38,427 nucleotides of DNA from Pusillimonas sp. (GCF_029263785.1 NZ_JAJUFE010000020.1:1-38427); one strand, 5' to 3'. Positions 1-8,680 are shown, counted from the stretch's first letter. Notes: a model not told the origin generated them from the sequence alone. Made by a program: numbers and translations.

Positions 1-154
1 AAGATGGAAATGATCTCGCGCCGGGCGTATGGGTTTAGGAATTTTGAAAATTACCGGCTTAGGGTCTTGGCCCTGTGCGGTTGGGATGGTGTGATGCACC
101 GTACTTGATGAGTGCCCTTCCCCCGATTATGGGGAAGAGCCAAAAAATCCCCCA
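1..154. other. Left-edge intergenic stretch, no gene seen
   Basis: I see no convincing gene here. A short inverted repeat at 117-137 (7-bp stem, 7-nt loop) has no T-run on either side, so it is not a clear terminator. This DNA lies immediately downstream of the tRNA-Lys gene and its terminator. Confidence 0.5.
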
Positions 155-186
155 ACACCAAAAAACAAAAAGCCGCATAAGCGGCT
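155..186 (-). terminator. Intrinsic terminator of tRNA-Lys
   Basis: On the minus strand the stem AGCCGC/GCGGCT (171-186, loop TTAT) is followed by a T-rich run (155-170). It starts about 20 nt after the CCA end of the tRNA gene, so it should end that transcript. Confidence 0.8.
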
Positions 187-205
187 CTAAGTCTTTGATT
201 TTTAA

Positions 206-281
206 TGGTGGGTTGGCCGGGGCTCGAACCCGGGACCAACGGATTAAAAGTCCGGTGCTCTACCATCTGAGCTACCAACCC
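206..281 (-). tRNA. tRNA-Lys (anticodon UUU)
   Basis: The minus strand folds as a standard cloverleaf: acceptor stem GGGTTGG/CCAACCC, D-arm AGCTCAGATGGTAGAGC, anticodon loop CTTTTAA with anticodon TTT at 248-246, and T-arm containing GGTTCGAGCC. The discriminator base is A, and the CCA tail is encoded (208-206). The outermost anticodon-stem pair is a C-U mismatch; Escherichia coli tRNA-Lys has a G-U pair there. The gene has its own promoter (308-336) and terminator (155-186). The wobble U34 of this tRNA is a target of the mnm5s2U pathway, whose last enzyme MnmC is encoded 2.4 kb away. Confidence 0.98.
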
Positions 282-307
282 GTTTTGGTCAAAAACCAAA
301 GACAGCA

Positions 308-336
308 ATTATGAACCTATTTTCAAGATTCGTCAA
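308..336 (-). promoter_or_regulatory. Sigma70-type promoter of tRNA-Lys
   Basis: On the minus strand -35 TTGACG (336-331) and -10 CATAAT (313-308) are separated by exactly 17 nt and sit about 27 nt before the tRNA 5' end. A small hairpin (TTTGGT/ACCAAA, 283-300) lies in the leader just before the mature end. No terminator separates the GH31 gene from this promoter, so read-through from upstream is also possible. Confidence 0.8.
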
Positions 337-377
337 GGCAAAATACGAAGTTGTTCACCGCTACCGCCGTGAAATTG

Positions 378-2621
378 TTATCGGACGCGGGAAATTCGCA
401 CCTCGGCCCCGCGCCGTTTAACCTCGAGCCCTTCAGATGGCAGAATCTTCAAGCCTTCCAGGCCCTTGATGTAGCTGGAACCCTGCATCTGCATGACGCG
501 TATCTTGTTGCGCATGACGACGGGGCTGTGTTCGGGCATGCCGAACATCCAGACCTCTTCGAGGATGCGTGCCGAATTGAATTCACCCGTGTGCTGCGCC
601 GCGGGGCCAAGACACAACATGTGCCCTTCGCGGCCAAACACAGGCAGGGCATCGAGCCCGACCTCGACAGATAATACCTGCCCACCCTCGTAGCGCTGAC
701 CGGTGCTGATATCCCACCAAGCGTCGCCTTCAGGCAGATAGATCTCGTGTTCTGTTCCGGGTTTGAATACCGGCGCCACCAACAGAGCAGGACCAAACAA
801 ATACTGGGTATCCCAGACATGAGCCATGACGTCGTCTGGGAAAGCCAGGGCCATTGAGCGCTGTACAGGAAGACCCGTGCGCACGGCATCTTCGATTATT
901 CCAAGCACATACGGGATCAGGCGATAGCGCCAGTCCAGCCAATGTCGCACCAATTTCTGGGTTTCGGCGTCAAAACCTTGTGGCATCAGCTGTGGCACAC
1001 CCTGGAAGCTGAAATTCGCCGATAGTACAGCGGCAGCCAGCCAACGCAGATACAGCTCGGGATTCATTTCGCCAACCGGCTCATGAGCGCAGCCGACGCC
1101 GTGCAATTGAGCAGTGACCGCGCTGTTGCCCAGGGCCAGAGCCGATCGCAAGGTGTGAGCCAGACCCTGCCAATCATTGCTTACCCGCGGAGCAGACTGC
1201 CAGGCATAGCGTTGTACGCCAGGAAATAGATCGGAGCTGAAGATGACGCCTTCCTGCGGTGTCTTGTGACCTGCCACCGCATCGAAGAGCGCCTGGCGTA
1301 CCAGGAGCGGGTAGATCGTGCGCAACACAGCACCCGATTCTCCGCCGCGAGCGGTGATGTCGTCCGGAATATCAAACTGTGCATTACATACCGGGGCCCC
1401 AAGGCCTTCGTCAAAGACCTGTCTCTGACGTTCGGCCCACAACTTGTAGACATCCTTATAGGTAAGATCGAGCAGACCGAAGGGTTTTCCGCCACTGGCT
1501 TCGTTGCCGGGGAAAACGTGAGCTTCGCCCGAGTCGTTTATCAGAAGCCAGCCACGGTCTTCCCACTCTTCGAACAGGGGAGTGCCTGCCAGCACGCCGG
1601 GGAAGGTGGGTGCCGCCAGCTGAAGGTGGAGATCAACAAACCTCGCAAGGTCGGAACGCGGATCGGCAGTTCGTGCAGTGTCCCATTCGAAGCCAGGCTT
1701 GTCGGGCTGAAAACCATACAGGGCGGGCGCACTGAGCTGGACGGCATCAAATGGAAACTCGCCGTCCCGCATCCCTTTCGCCAACGCGTAAATTTCGTCG
1801 ATGGACTGACCCGGCGCCTGTTCGAGCCACACACCCATTGGCCAAAGGCAAGGCTGGCCGGCACGACCGGTCAGCGCCGTATATTGATTGAGAATCTCGG
1901 AGGGCTCACCTGCGAACAGAAAAACATCGAGCGTCGTGGCGTGCGATACCAGCTCGTATACATCAGGATCGCCATTGCCAACGTCGTGTTCGACCCGACC
2001 GAGACTGTTGATATACAGGCCCCAGCCCAGCGGGCTCCAGGCCAGAGGCAACACACGCGCTTGAGGCAGATCAGACACCAGGTATTCTCCCCGGCGATCG
2101 AGATCATCGACAGTGTCACCTAAACCGAAGACAGCGTCGTCAGCATCCAGGCTCCAGTTCAGCCGCCAGGCATCGGCTTCGCCGACCTTGCCTCGCTCCA
2201 GGGCGGGCACAGCCGTACGAAGCAGGCAGCGCTCGTCGCGAAACATCGCAATCTGCAGCGGCTGCATGGAAATTTCAAGGATGAGATCGCCTTGTTCCAC
2301 ACGCCAGCCCTGCTTGCCAGTTACAGAAGACACAGCCAGTTCGCTGACAGGTTCCTGACGAGCCAGCAGCATTTCCGCGTGCGCTTTCGCACGCGTACTG
2401 GGCTTCTCGTTCTGCAGGACGGAAGGTGGCGCACAGCGCAGCCGGAATACACCGGGGGCTGTCGCTTCAATTTCGAGCTGCAACTCTGAACCCTCGAAAG
2501 CGAACACCGCTCGGGTGGATTTCGCAGTCAAGAATTGTAAAGAATCCAGTTGCGTCACGTGAGCAAGATCAGACTTGGGCGGCACAGCGCGATCCTCGGC
2601 AAAAGCCTCTAAAGCATTCAA
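378..2621 (-). CDS. GH31-family protein, probably catalytically inactive
   Basis: This 747-residue protein has the layout of glycoside hydrolase family 31 (alpha-glucosidases and alpha-xylosidases). It has an N-terminal beta-sandwich (about 30-250), a family-typical segment around FAGEPSEILNQYTALTGR (236-253), a barrel (about 260-570) and C-terminal beta domains with FGPALLVAPV (609-618). Compared by eye with YicI of E. coli, the key sites are changed: the nucleophile region reads VCNAQFDIPDD (411-421) with no Asp at the aligned place; the acid/base region reads AWQSAPRV (473-480) instead of W-G-G-D; the substrate Asp of strand 1 is Ser (QLSAPAL, 295-301); and the usual Arg of the ARS motif is absent (IFSSD, 460-464). 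The frame is intact, so this is not simple decay. The annotated start is TTG; an alternative GTG at 2585 has a GAGGA box 7 nt upstream and may be the real start. It may have a structural, binding or regulatory role. Fold is fairly sure, activity unknown. Confidence 0.85.
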   Translation of the reverse strand: MNALEAFAEDRAVPPKSDLAHVTQLDSLQFLTAKSTRAVFAFEGSELQLEIEATAPGVFRLRCAPPSVLQNEKPSTRAKAHAEMLLARQEPVSELAVSSVTGKQGWRVEQGDLILEISMQPLQIAMFRDERCLLRTAVPALERGKVGEADAWRLNWSLDADDAVFGLGDTVDDLDRRGEYLVSDLPQARVLPLAWSPLGWGLYINSLGRVEHDVGNGDPDVYELVSHATTLDVFLFAGEPSEILNQYTALTGRAGQPCLWPMGVWLEQAPGQSIDEIYALAKGMRDGEFPFDAVQLSAPALYGFQPDKPGFEWDTARTADPRSDLARFVDLHLQLAAPTFPGVLAGTPLFEEWEDRGWLLINDSGEAHVFPGNEASGGKPFGLLDLTYKDVYKLWAERQRQVFDEGLGAPVCNAQFDIPDDITARGGESGAVLRTIYPLLVRQALFDAVAGHKTPQEGVIFSSDLFPGVQRYAWQSAPRVSNDWQGLAHTLRSALALGNSAVTAQLHGVGCAHEPVGEMNPELYLRWLAAAVLSANFSFQGVPQLMPQGFDAETQKLVRHWLDWRYRLIPYVLGIIEDAVRTGLPVQRSMALAFPDDVMAHVWDTQYLFGPALLVAPVFKPGTEHEIYLPEGDAWWDISTGQRYEGGQVLSVEVGLDALPVFGREGHMLCLGPAAQHTGEFNSARILEEVWMFGMPEHSPVVMRNKIRVMQMQGSSYIKGLEGLKILPSEGLEVKRRGAEVRISRVR

Positions 2622-2682
2622 AAGATACTATTTTGACGGATTTACGCTATAAAATAAAATGACTTCATGCGTAAAATCGATT

Positions 2683-2713
2683 AAAAACACCGCAGCCCAC
2701 CTTTTAGCGGGGT
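2683..2713 (-). terminator. Probable intrinsic terminator after mnmC
   Basis: On the minus strand ACCCCGC pairs with GCGGTGT (one mismatch) and is followed by TTTT. The left arm overlaps the last codons of mnmC. It would separate mnmC from the GH31 gene. Confidence 0.5.
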
Positions 2714-4563
2714 GCAACGGCACGTTGCAAAGAGCGTTCCAACGGCAAGGGTTCGCCTTCCAGGGTCGCTGCCAACAGGTCGGCAGCAAGGGGTGCCCAG
2801 GTCAGGCCCCTCGACCCGAACGCACACGACAGCCAGATGTCGTCCAAGCCGTGAACCTGACCGATAACTGGCAAACGGCCTCCCACTACGGCCCGCCAGC
2901 CAGCCCAACCACCTGATTTATCCAGCCACTGCAAGACATTTGCGGTGTCTTTCTTCAGGATGCCGGCAAGTTGCTGTGCGATGGCGCGATGTCCTTGCAT
3001 TGTCACCCGACTTTCTGCAGCTTCAGCCACATACGTACCTCCGGCCACATTAACCCCTTGAAGGGCCGGCAAAAAGTAGCCTTCTGCGCTAAGTATGGTA
3101 GCGGGGTCCAGACCCGCATCGGACACCTGAAAATGACTGACTTGCCCCGCAAGTCGCCATCCGGACTTCAGCTTGGGCAGCTTATGAAGATCAAAGCAGG
3201 TGGACAGCAAAGAGGCTGCTTCCGTGGAATTGGCCAATACCACATAGGCCGCTTCAAAGGATTCTCCGGCAGTGCTGCGCGCGACCCAGCCGTCGCCCTC
3301 GCGTTGTAGATTTGCGATGCGGCCGGCGTGACACTGAGTAAGGGGATTGCCTAACAATGCTTCCAGTAAGGGTTCGGGCCTGACCAGTTGTCCGTGTGCA
3401 AAGAATGTGCCGGGCTGGTTCAGCGCAATGCCCACGCGTCGGGATACCTCGTCGGCGTCGAGCCATTCGACCCACTCTTTTGGGAAAGCCAATGTCTGTA
3501 GCGTAGACCTGCGCAAGGCTTCCTGCGAGACATCAGCAAGAAGCTCTATTGTACCAACTCGTTTCGGCCTTGCTGCTTCGGGCAGGCTCTGCCAGCGGCC
3601 AAGCGCGCGCAAGACTCCGGCGCGACTCAGGCGCGAACGCTGATCGTCGTCACGTGAAATCAGGGGCGTCAGTGCAGCAGCGAGATGGCCGCGATGACTG
3701 CCACCCCGACCCAGCGTCACTGCGGGGTCCACGACCAAGGATTCGCGCCCCCGGAGCGCCAACGCATGGGCGGCCGCAGCCCCCGCCGGGCCGGCACCAA
3801 CAATAAGTACTCGGCCGTCACGACGCGTCTCCTTTGCCCAACCCAGCCCGGGACGCAGGACGGCCTGCGTCATTTCACGCTTACCCCCAAAGCCGGGGGC
3901 CTTGCTTACGATGAACCCCGAATCACGTAAAGCACGACGCACTTCGCCATTTACACACCAGGTCGCAGCTGTGGCGCCGGGCCTGCCCAGACGCACCAAT
4001 TGTCCGAACAATGTTCTGGACCACATTTCGGGGTTTTTCTGGGGTGCAAAACCATCCAGAAAGAAAGCGTCAACGGCTGCCTGCGCCTCGCTCGCCATCT
4101 GTTCGATACGACCGAAGAACAAAGTAAGTGACACGCGTCCCGCGTCGAACTCCAGGCGATGAACCCCCGGCAGCAACAGCGGCCACGCGGCTGCGAGCTG
4201 CCGGGCAAGTATACGCAGATCGGAAGGCAAGTCCCGCGCCGCCTCAAGCATGTCCTTGGCCGCGAAGGGATGGGCCTCGAAAGACACAACATGCAGCCGC
4301 CTGCTGCGCTGAGGATCCAGACGCCAGGCCTGCCACAGGGCCAGAAAGTTCCTTCCCAGCCCGAATCCCGTCTCGCACACGGTAAATGACGACCTGCCTC
4401 GCCATCGGTCAGGAAGCCCATTACCATTTAAAAAGATATGGCGTGCCTGTTCAATTGCACCCTGTCGTGAATGATAAATGTCGCCGTACCGTTCACTGAA
4501 TGGGGTCCCCGACACGTCCCGGTGAAGGCTGGCAGGTGCAAGCGGGGAAAACTGAAAGCTCAT
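2704..4563 (-). CDS. mnmC: Bifunctional tRNA wobble-uridine enzyme MnmC
   Basis: MnmC carries out the last two steps of mnm5s2U34 synthesis in tRNAs for Lys, Glu, Gln and others. The C-terminal FAD domain removes the carboxymethyl group from cmnm5s2U, and the N-terminal domain methylates the product using S-adenosylmethionine. Visible features are the SAM-binding motif ETGFGLGRNF (64-73), the catalytic DGFAPQKNP (170-178; D170 corresponds to the conserved Asp), GFGGKREM (224-231), and the FAD dinucleotide motif VLIVGAGPAGAAAA starting near residue 252. At 619 residues it is close to the E. coli protein (668). It is divergent from suhB, with 123 bp between the starts. The substrate tRNA-Lys(UUU) gene lies downstream past the GH31 gene. 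Confidence 0.96.
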   Translation of the reverse strand: MSFQFSPLAPASLHRDVSGTPFSERYGDIYHSRQGAIEQARHIFLNGNGLPDRWRGRSSFTVCETGFGLGRNFLALWQAWRLDPQRSRRLHVVSFEAHPFAAKDMLEAARDLPSDLRILARQLAAAWPLLLPGVHRLEFDAGRVSLTLFFGRIEQMASEAQAAVDAFFLDGFAPQKNPEMWSRTLFGQLVRLGRPGATAATWCVNGEVRRALRDSGFIVSKAPGFGGKREMTQAVLRPGLGWAKETRRDGRVLIVGAGPAGAAAAHALALRGRESLVVDPAVTLGRGGSHRGHLAAALTPLISRDDDQRSRLSRAGVLRALGRWQSLPEAARPKRVGTIELLADVSQEALRRSTLQTLAFPKEWVEWLDADEVSRRVGIALNQPGTFFAHGQLVRPEPLLEALLGNPLTQCHAGRIANLQREGDGWVARSTAGESFEAAYVVLANSTEAASLLSTCFDLHKLPKLKSGWRLAGQVSHFQVSDAGLDPATILSAEGYFLPALQGVNVAGGTYVAEAAESRVTMQGHRAIAQQLAGILKKDTANVLQWLDKSGGWAGWRAVVGGRLPVIGQVHGLDDIWLSCAFGSRGLTWAPLAADLLAATLEGEPLPLERSLQRAVAPR

Positions 4564-4686
4564 GGTGTACCTTTATCCAGTCGCGCGTTGCGATGATGCA
4601 TCGCAGGGTCGTGAACCGCGCCAAGCTGTGCACTACAGCAGCCAATGTTGCGTACACTAATGTCTTTCACTGCAGCCAGACCTCGT

Positions 4687-5535
4687 ATGCCATCATCCCA
4701 GTTTCATCTCAGCGAATACCTCAACACCGCCATTTCAGCTGCACGCACCGGTGCCGCCATACTTCAGGCACATTCGCTGCGCCGCTCAGATCTTGTCATC
4801 GACAAAAAGGCTCGGAACGACCTCGTATCCCAGGCTGACCGCGACGCGGAAGCCGCCATTATCGAGCAACTCCAGGAAAACACGCCACAGTTTGGTATCG
4901 TGGCAGAGGAAACCGGGGGCCAGGCAAGTGGAGCCGCCACATGGTACATCGACCCACTTGATGGCACTACCAATTTCCTGCATGGCATTCCTCACTACGC
5001 CGTGTCGATCGCGCTGGTGGCGCACGAAGGAACCTATGTTCAGGGCGATCAGCCCCTCGAGGTCGATACTCCCGTCATCGGTGTGGTGTACGATCCGAAC
5101 CGCGAAGAGCTGTTCACCGCGATGTACGGTGTGGGTGCCTGGCTGAACGAGCACCGCCTTGGCTGCTCACAAACCGAAAGCCTTTCCGAAGCATTGCTGG
5201 CTACGGGCCTGCCATTTCGGGACTTCTCTTTCGCCGAACAGTACATGCCCACGCTGAATGCTGCGTTGCCGTTAACCCGTGGCGTACGCCGCATGGGTTC
5301 AGCGGCACTTGATCTTGCCTGGGTAGCTTGCGGGCGATACGACGGCTACTGGGAAATGGGCCTGGCCCCCTGGGACGTTGCTGCGGGAACATTGATCGTG
5401 CGCGAGGCCGGCGGCGACGCACAGGACATCCTGCATGCCGAACCCTGGCCGCGAAGCGGGTTCATCTATGCCGGCAATGCAAATGTTGCGCCCGCCCTGC
5501 ACGAAATGCTGCGCCCACACGTGCGCAATCGCTAG
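4687..5535 (+). CDS. suhB: Inositol monophosphatase family protein (SuhB-like)
   Basis: This magnesium-dependent phosphatase of the inositol monophosphatase family hydrolyses myo-inositol 1-phosphate in vitro; in E. coli SuhB also takes part in ribosomal RNA antitermination with the Nus factors. Metal and active-site motifs are EE (74-75), YIDPLDGTTNF (87-97) and a C-terminal PWDVAAGTLIVREAGG. I chose the ATG at 4687 (282 residues), closer to the usual 265-275 residues, because a possible -10 box TACACT (4653-4658) lies just upstream; this would exclude the longer frame from 4645. No good -35 or ribosome binding site is visible, so the start is uncertain. The gene ends 8 bp from the convergent acyl-CoA synthetase gene. 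Confidence 0.9.
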   Translation: MPSSQFHLSEYLNTAISAARTGAAILQAHSLRRSDLVIDKKARNDLVSQADRDAEAAIIEQLQENTPQFGIVAEETGGQASGAATWYIDPLDGTTNFLHGIPHYAVSIALVAHEGTYVQGDQPLEVDTPVIGVVYDPNREELFTAMYGVGAWLNEHRLGCSQTESLSEALLATGLPFRDFSFAEQYMPTLNAALPLTRGVRRMGSAALDLAWVACGRYDGYWEMGLAPWDVAAGTLIVREAGGDAQDILHAEPWPRSGFIYAGNANVAPALHEMLRPHVRNR

Positions 5536-5543
5536 CCGCCCCA

Positions 5544-7220
5544 TCAGGGCTTCAATGCTTCGTCGCGCAATACACGTCGTAACAGCTTGCCTGTGTTGCT
5601 TTTAGGAAGCTCAGACCGAAATTCAATCACTTCGGGCCGCTTGTAGCCGGTCAGGCGATCAGCACACCACTGACGCAAATCAGACTCGGTCAGGGCCGGG
5701 TCTTTCTTGACCACGTACAACTTGACCATTTCGCCGCTGCGTTCGCTGGGCAAGCCGACCACAACGCATTCGAGCACGCCCGGATGCTGCATGACCACCT
5801 GCTCGACCTCGTTGGGGTAAACATTGAATCCTGAGACAAGAATCATGTCTTTCTTGCGGTCGATGATGCGGACCCGGCCTTGCCGGCTCATGATTCCGAT
5901 GTCACCCGTCTTGAAATAACCATCCTGTGTGAACGCAGCCTGGGTTTCCTCCGGCATCCTCCAATATCCCTTCATCACTTGCGGCCCGCGTATGGCTACC
6001 TCGCCAGCCTCACCATAAGGCAACTTGCGATCATCACCATCAAGCATGACAACTTCGGTAGATGGCAAGGGAATTCCGATATCTCCCGAGTACTCGGTGG
6101 CATTGGTTGGGTTGACAATGGCCACCGGCGATGTTTCTGACAAACCGTAGCCTTCGATCAGCGGAAGGCCGGTCACCTTGTGCCAACGCTCGGCCACGGC
6201 CTGCTGGACAGCGGCCCCACCGCCAAAACATAAGCGCAACCGGGAAAAATCGAGCTGCGCAAACTCGGGGCGGTTAAGCAGCCCGTTAAACAAGGTATTG
6301 ACGGCGGGAAAAATCGACACCGGATCGCGTCGCCAAGCGGAAATAATTGTGTCGAGCTTGCGCGGGTCGGCGATAAGTACGCTGCACATACCCGCGTGCA
6401 TGGCGAAAAGGCCACACACCGTAAACGCGAATATGTGATACAGCGGGAGTGCTGTCAGGATGACCAGGCCTGCCCCGCACTCCTCGCCCAGCACAGGTCT
6501 TGCTACTGCCTGTATCTGCAGCACATTGGCCACCAGGTTGCCGTGTGTCAGCATGGCACCCTTGGGCCGACCTGTCGTACCCCCGGTGAACTGCAGCACA
6601 GCAACATCATCGAGCTTGAGCGTGGGCGGGCTGAAGGATGACGCAGCCCCCTGCCGGAGCACCTGCGCGAAGGTCGTGACGCCTGACAGGGTGTGCGGCG
6701 GAACCATTTTCTTGATATGCCGGGCCACAAAGTTCACCAGACTGCCCTTGATGCCCATCAGCTCGCCTACCGACACCAACACGACAGTGTCCGGACGTAC
6801 AGACGGCTCAAGCTTGCCAAGCGTCGCAGCGAAGCTCTCAAACAAGAAGATCATGTCTACCTGTGCGTCGGCAAGCTGATGCCGCAACTCGTCTGCCGTA
6901 TACATGGGGTTTATGTTTACAAGCACCATTCCGGCCCGTAACACCCCCACCAGAATTGGCAAGTACGCCATTACGTTGGGCATCATGATTGCCACATGGC
7001 TGCCCTGCTTCAACCCTTGCGACTGAATCCAGGCTGCTACCGCGTCAGCGCGCTTGTCGAGCTGGGCATAGCTCATGTCGCTGCCCATGAACACCGCAAC
7101 ACGCCGATGAGCGTGCCGCTTGCACGCACGCCCGATCAAATCCGGCAGGGATTCGTAACCGTCGGTACTGATCTGGGCCGGGACGCCCTCGGGATACAAC
7201 TGCAACCAGGGTTTTTCCAT
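5544..7220 (-). CDS. fadD: Long-chain fatty acid-CoA ligase
   Basis: This 558-residue member of the ANL adenylate-forming family activates a fatty acid with ATP and joins it to coenzyme A, feeding beta-oxidation or lipid remodelling. It shows the ATP-binding signature FTGGTTGRPKGAMLTHGN (211-228), GYGLSETSP (357-365), YFKTGDIG (435-442), the hinge region DRKKDMILVSGFNVYPNEVE (454-473) and the adenylation lysine K545 in PKSNTGKLLRR. Length and motifs match FadD of proteobacteria (about 560 residues). The gene stands alone on the minus strand, divergent from the M20 hydrolase and convergent with suhB. Exact chain-length preference cannot be read from sequence, so the symbol is by family resemblance. 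Confidence 0.9.
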   Translation of the reverse strand: MEKPWLQLYPEGVPAQISTDGYESLPDLIGRACKRHAHRRVAVFMGSDMSYAQLDKRADAVAAWIQSQGLKQGSHVAIMMPNVMAYLPILVGVLRAGMVLVNINPMYTADELRHQLADAQVDMIFLFESFAATLGKLEPSVRPDTVVLVSVGELMGIKGSLVNFVARHIKKMVPPHTLSGVTTFAQVLRQGAASSFSPPTLKLDDVAVLQFTGGTTGRPKGAMLTHGNLVANVLQIQAVARPVLGEECGAGLVILTALPLYHIFAFTVCGLFAMHAGMCSVLIADPRKLDTIISAWRRDPVSIFPAVNTLFNGLLNRPEFAQLDFSRLRLCFGGGAAVQQAVAERWHKVTGLPLIEGYGLSETSPVAIVNPTNATEYSGDIGIPLPSTEVVMLDGDDRKLPYGEAGEVAIRGPQVMKGYWRMPEETQAAFTQDGYFKTGDIGIMSRQGRVRIIDRKKDMILVSGFNVYPNEVEQVVMQHPGVLECVVVGLPSERSGEMVKLYVVKKDPALTESDLRQWCADRLTGYKRPEVIEFRSELPKSNTGKLLRRVLRDEALKP

Positions 7221-7272
7221 TGCTCCTCGCTTTACCGTTTGCGGCGCGGATTCGAGACATGCGCTGACGGCA

Positions 7273-7301
7273 TTGATGATACGACGCGATCAAGGTACAG
7301 T
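7273..7301 (+). promoter_or_regulatory. Promoter of the M20 amidohydrolase gene
   Basis: -35 TTGATG (7273-7278) and -10 TACAGT (7296-7301) are 17 nt apart and end 31 nt before the chosen ATG at 7333. The longer reading frame that begins at 7273 would start inside the -35 box, which argues for the shorter start. Confidence 0.65.
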
Positions 7302-7332
7302 TTATCGTCAAGCACTACAGGGATCCGGTTTC

Positions 7333-8541
7333 ATGAAATTAGTCGAACCCATTGTCGGCTGGCAAGCCGAGATGGCCCAAATCCGCCGCGACATTCACGC
7401 TCACCCCGAACTTGCCTTCGAAGAAGTCCGTACATCCGATCTGGTTGCAGAATTGCTAGAATCGTGGGGAATTCCCACGCATCGCGGAATGGGCATAACC
7501 GGAGTTGTCGGTATTATTCATGGCAACGTTAAAAATGGGCGGGCCATTGGCTTGCGAGCCGATATGGACGCACTGCCCATGCAAGAGGCCAATACCTTTG
7601 CTCATGCCAGCAAGCACGCGGGGGTAATGCATGCCTGCGGCCACGATGGCCACACCGCCATGCTTCTGGCGGCAGCGCGCTACCTCGCCCAGCACCGCGA
7701 TTTCGCCGGTACGGTCTATGTAATTTTCCAGCCGGCCGAAGAAGGGTTCGGCGGCGCAAAAAAAATGATAGACGACGGCCTCTTCGAGCAGTTTCCCATG
7801 GAGGCGGTTTTTGGAATGCACAACTGGCCTGGCATTGCAGCCGGGGCATTTGCAGTTCACGACGGCCCTGTCATGGCGTCCAGCAGCACGTTCGAGATCA
7901 CGATCCGCGGAAAAGGTGCCCATGCGGCGATGCCGAATCTCGGCAACGACCCCATTATGGTTGCCGTGCAACTGGCACAATCATTCCAAACAGTCATCAC
8001 TCGCGAAGTCGATCCACTCGAGCCGGTCGTCCTCAGCATCACGCAAATTCATAGCGGCTCGGCAGACAACATCATTCCAGACGACGCCATCATCCGCGGT
8101 ACTGTACGTACGTTCACCGAGGAAGCCATCGACCTCATCGAAAAGCGCATGCATGAAATTGCCACCCATACCTGCCAGGGCATGAACTGCTCGGTCGAGT
8201 TCATATTTCATCGTCGCTACCCTCCCACCATCAACGACTCGGCAGAAGCCGCTTTCTGCGCTGAAGTACTGAAAGACATCGTGGGGGCCGAGGCTGTACA
8301 GCGCAATACGGCACCTTCCATGGGCGCCGAAGACTTCGCCTTCATGCTCAAGGAAAAGCCCGGCTGTTATGTCTGGATAGGCAATGGCCATGGCGATCAC
8401 CGCGGCAGCGGCCATGGACTCGGTCCGTGCATGCTGCACAACAGCAGCTACGATTTCAATGACGAGGTCCTGCCACTGGGCGCAACCTACTGGGTCGAAC
8501 TGGCCCGCCGCCGACTGGCCCAACCATCAGGTATTGACTGA
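7333..8541 (+). CDS. M20-family amidohydrolase (hippurate/N-acyl amino acid hydrolase type)
   Basis: This 402-residue M20D metallohydrolase belongs to the group that cleaves N-acyl amino acids, hippurate or indole-3-acetyl amino acids. Motifs are RADMDALPMQE (75-85), HACGHDGHTAML (100-111) with the metal ligands C102 and H104, QPAEEGFGGA (133-142) with the catalytic glutamate pair, and GAEDFAFML near the C-terminus. The presence of C102 is typical of the HipO/IAA-hydrolase subgroup. The ATG at 7333 is preceded by AGGGA at good spacing and by a promoter. It reads in the same direction as mgtE, with a 139-bp gap holding a possible separate promoter. Natural substrate is not deducible. Confidence 0.9.
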   Translation: MKLVEPIVGWQAEMAQIRRDIHAHPELAFEEVRTSDLVAELLESWGIPTHRGMGITGVVGIIHGNVKNGRAIGLRADMDALPMQEANTFAHASKHAGVMHACGHDGHTAMLLAAARYLAQHRDFAGTVYVIFQPAEEGFGGAKKMIDDGLFEQFPMEAVFGMHNWPGIAAGAFAVHDGPVMASSSTFEITIRGKGAHAAMPNLGNDPIMVAVQLAQSFQTVITREVDPLEPVVLSITQIHSGSADNIIPDDAIIRGTVRTFTEEAIDLIEKRMHEIATHTCQGMNCSVEFIFHRRYPPTINDSAEAAFCAEVLKDIVGAEAVQRNTAPSMGAEDFAFMLKEKPGCYVWIGNGHGDHRGSGHGLGPCMLHNSSYDFNDEVLPLGATYWVELARRRLAQPSGID

Positions 8542-8579
8542 AGCGTACGCATGTCTACGGCCGGGTAGCGTGCTTCCGT

Positions 8580-8585
8580 TACAAT
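8580..8585 (+). promoter_or_regulatory. Possible -10 box of mgtE
   Basis: TACAAT lies about 95 nt before the mgtE start. No good -35 is found at 16-18 nt upstream. The leader that follows is GC-rich and can form a hairpin (CGGGC near 8588 with GCCCG near 8634). I do not recognise a known magnesium riboswitch in it. Confidence 0.35.
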
Positions 8586-8680
8586 AGCGGGCTACCTCGG
8601 CACCGAAGGCTTGTCGCCGCGTCAGGGCCTGTGCCCGACAAAATAAGCCTCCCGACCCGGATTCATCAACAAGGTTGCCT

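Noticed and set aside
51-308. 85-residue minus-strand reading frame across the tRNA-Lys gene
   Set aside because: It is a translation of the tRNA itself (the peptide around FNPLVPGSSPG is a well-known false call) and has no independent support.
1266-2123. 285-residue plus-strand reading frame opposite the GH31 gene
   Set aside because: It is antisense to a family-matching gene and has no domain pattern; long antisense frames are common in GC-rich DNA.
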